Positions 6,120 through 6,630 of a stretch of 6,630 bases of DNA are shown piece after piece (the stretch's first letter is position 1; every line of letters starts with the position of its first letter). The DNA comes from Actinomycetes bacterium (GTDB lineage: Bacteria; Actinomycetota; Acidimicrobiia; Acidimicrobiales; Microtrichaceae). The notes below the pieces were generated by a model, which worked only from the letters and a program-made list of their open reading frames with translations, searched no databases and was not told the origin of the DNA. The DNA lies in contig JAFAFZ010000470.1 in NCBI GenBank assembly GCA_023423215.1, forward strand, positions 1 through 6,630. The letters run 5' to 3'. The position numbers were made by a program, and so were the translations under genes.

Positions 6120-6630
6120 CCGTCCGGCTCGAGGTCGAGCGCCTCACCGTCCACCGGGGCGGTCTGGTCGCGCTGGACGCCGTGACGCTGCAGGTCGCGG
6201 CCGGATCGGTGGTCGGACTCATCGGACCGAACGGTGCCGGCAAGTCCACGTGCATCGACTCGATCGGCGGCTTCCTCCCGACCACGAGCGGCACGGTGCG
6301 GCTCGACGGCCGTGACGTGACCAGGCTGGCGCCGCACGAGCGCGCACGCCGCGGTCTCGGGCGCACCTTCCAGTCGCTCGAGCTGTTCGACGACCTGTCC
6401 GTCCGGCAGAACCTCGCCGCGGGCGCCACGACGCCGAGGTGGCGCGACACGCTGGCGGACGCGCTCCGACCGTCCCGACGTCGCGACACGATCGTCGAGC
6501 GGACGCTCGAGCAGGTGGGCCTGTGCGAGGTGGCGGACCGTGCACCGTCCGAGCTGTCGAACGGCGAACGCCACCTCGTCGCGCTCGCCCGGGCGATCGC
6601 GGCCGGTCCCACCGTGCTGCTGCTGGACGA
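6116..6630 (+). CDS. livG: LivG-type ABC transporter ATP-binding protein, C-terminus cut by window edge
   Basis: Cytoplasmic ATPase that powers the importer. 171 codons are visible and the frame is open to the right edge; LivG proteins are usually about 250 aa. Motifs in order: Walker A GPNGAGKST at 37-45, Q-loop GRTFQSLELFDDLSVRQNL with Q86, signature LSNGE at 147-151 followed by ALARAIAAGP, and the start of Walker B (TVLLLDE) at the edge. The GRTFQ...LFDDLSVxxNL wording and the helical insert after it (about 104-130) are typical of LivG rather than LivF. The GTG start overlaps the permease stop in GTGA and has GGGAG at 6102-6106, 9 nt upstream. The signature has N where LSGGQ has G, a modest deviation. 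A LivF-type partner is expected downstream. Confidence 0.93.
   Translation, partial: MTVRLEVERLTVHRGGLVALDAVTLQVAAGSVVGLIGPNGAGKSTCIDSIGGFLPTTSGTVRLDGRDVTRLAPHERARRGLGRTFQSLELFDDLSVRQNLAAGATTPRWRDTLADALRPSRRRDTIVERTLEQVGLCEVADRAPSELSNGERHLVALARAIAAGPTVLLLD

Noticed and set aside
6116..6630. ATPase gene and crtI as truncated pseudogenes
   Set aside because: Both frames are open and motif-complete up to the window edges; they are cut by the window, not by a mutation.

Overview
The window is very GC-rich, with GTG start codons, 4-nt stop/start overlaps and G/C-dominated third codon positions. This, the gene content (short-chain GGPP synthase of the mycobacterial/streptomycete type, fused LivH-LivM permease) and the Gram-positive-style lipoproteins suggest a high-GC actinomycetote. 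I cannot name the genus from the sequence alone.

Layout. Two divergent transcription units leave a 151-bp intergenic region (2560-2710). Leftward (minus strand) runs a three-gene set: a small secreted lipocalin lipoprotein (2559-1969), a geranylgeranyl diphosphate synthase (1972-899) and a phytoene desaturase (902 to the left edge, C-terminus missing). Each junction is a 4-nt overlap (GTGA, then ATGA), so the three are almost certainly one translationally coupled operon for carotenoid synthesis. The phytoene synthase (crtB) expected for this pathway is not in view and may lie beyond the left edge. Rightward (plus strand) runs a branched-chain-amino-acid-type (HAAT family) ABC importer: a substrate-binding lipoprotein (2711-4066), a single polypeptide that fuses both permeases LivH and LivM (4092-6119), and the first 171 codons of a LivG-type ATPase (6116 to the right edge). 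A LivF-type second ATPase would be expected next.

How they work together. GGPP synthase makes the C20 precursor. After condensation to phytoene, the desaturase introduces the conjugated double bonds. The lipocalin is exported and anchored to the membrane, and could bind a hydrophobic product of the pathway; this is an inference from position. The ABC genes form an independent importer whose ligand cannot be read from the sequence.

The points most worth a second look are: (1) the LivH-LivM gene has no ATG/GTG/TTG at its natural start but an ATC placed 5 nt after a perfect GGAGG; (2) a lipocalin is the leading gene of a carotenoid operon; (3) the divergent intergenic region carries a perfect 10-bp-arm inverted repeat and a second inverted motif pointing at both genes. 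I see no RNA genes, mobile elements, CRISPR arrays or convincing terminators.
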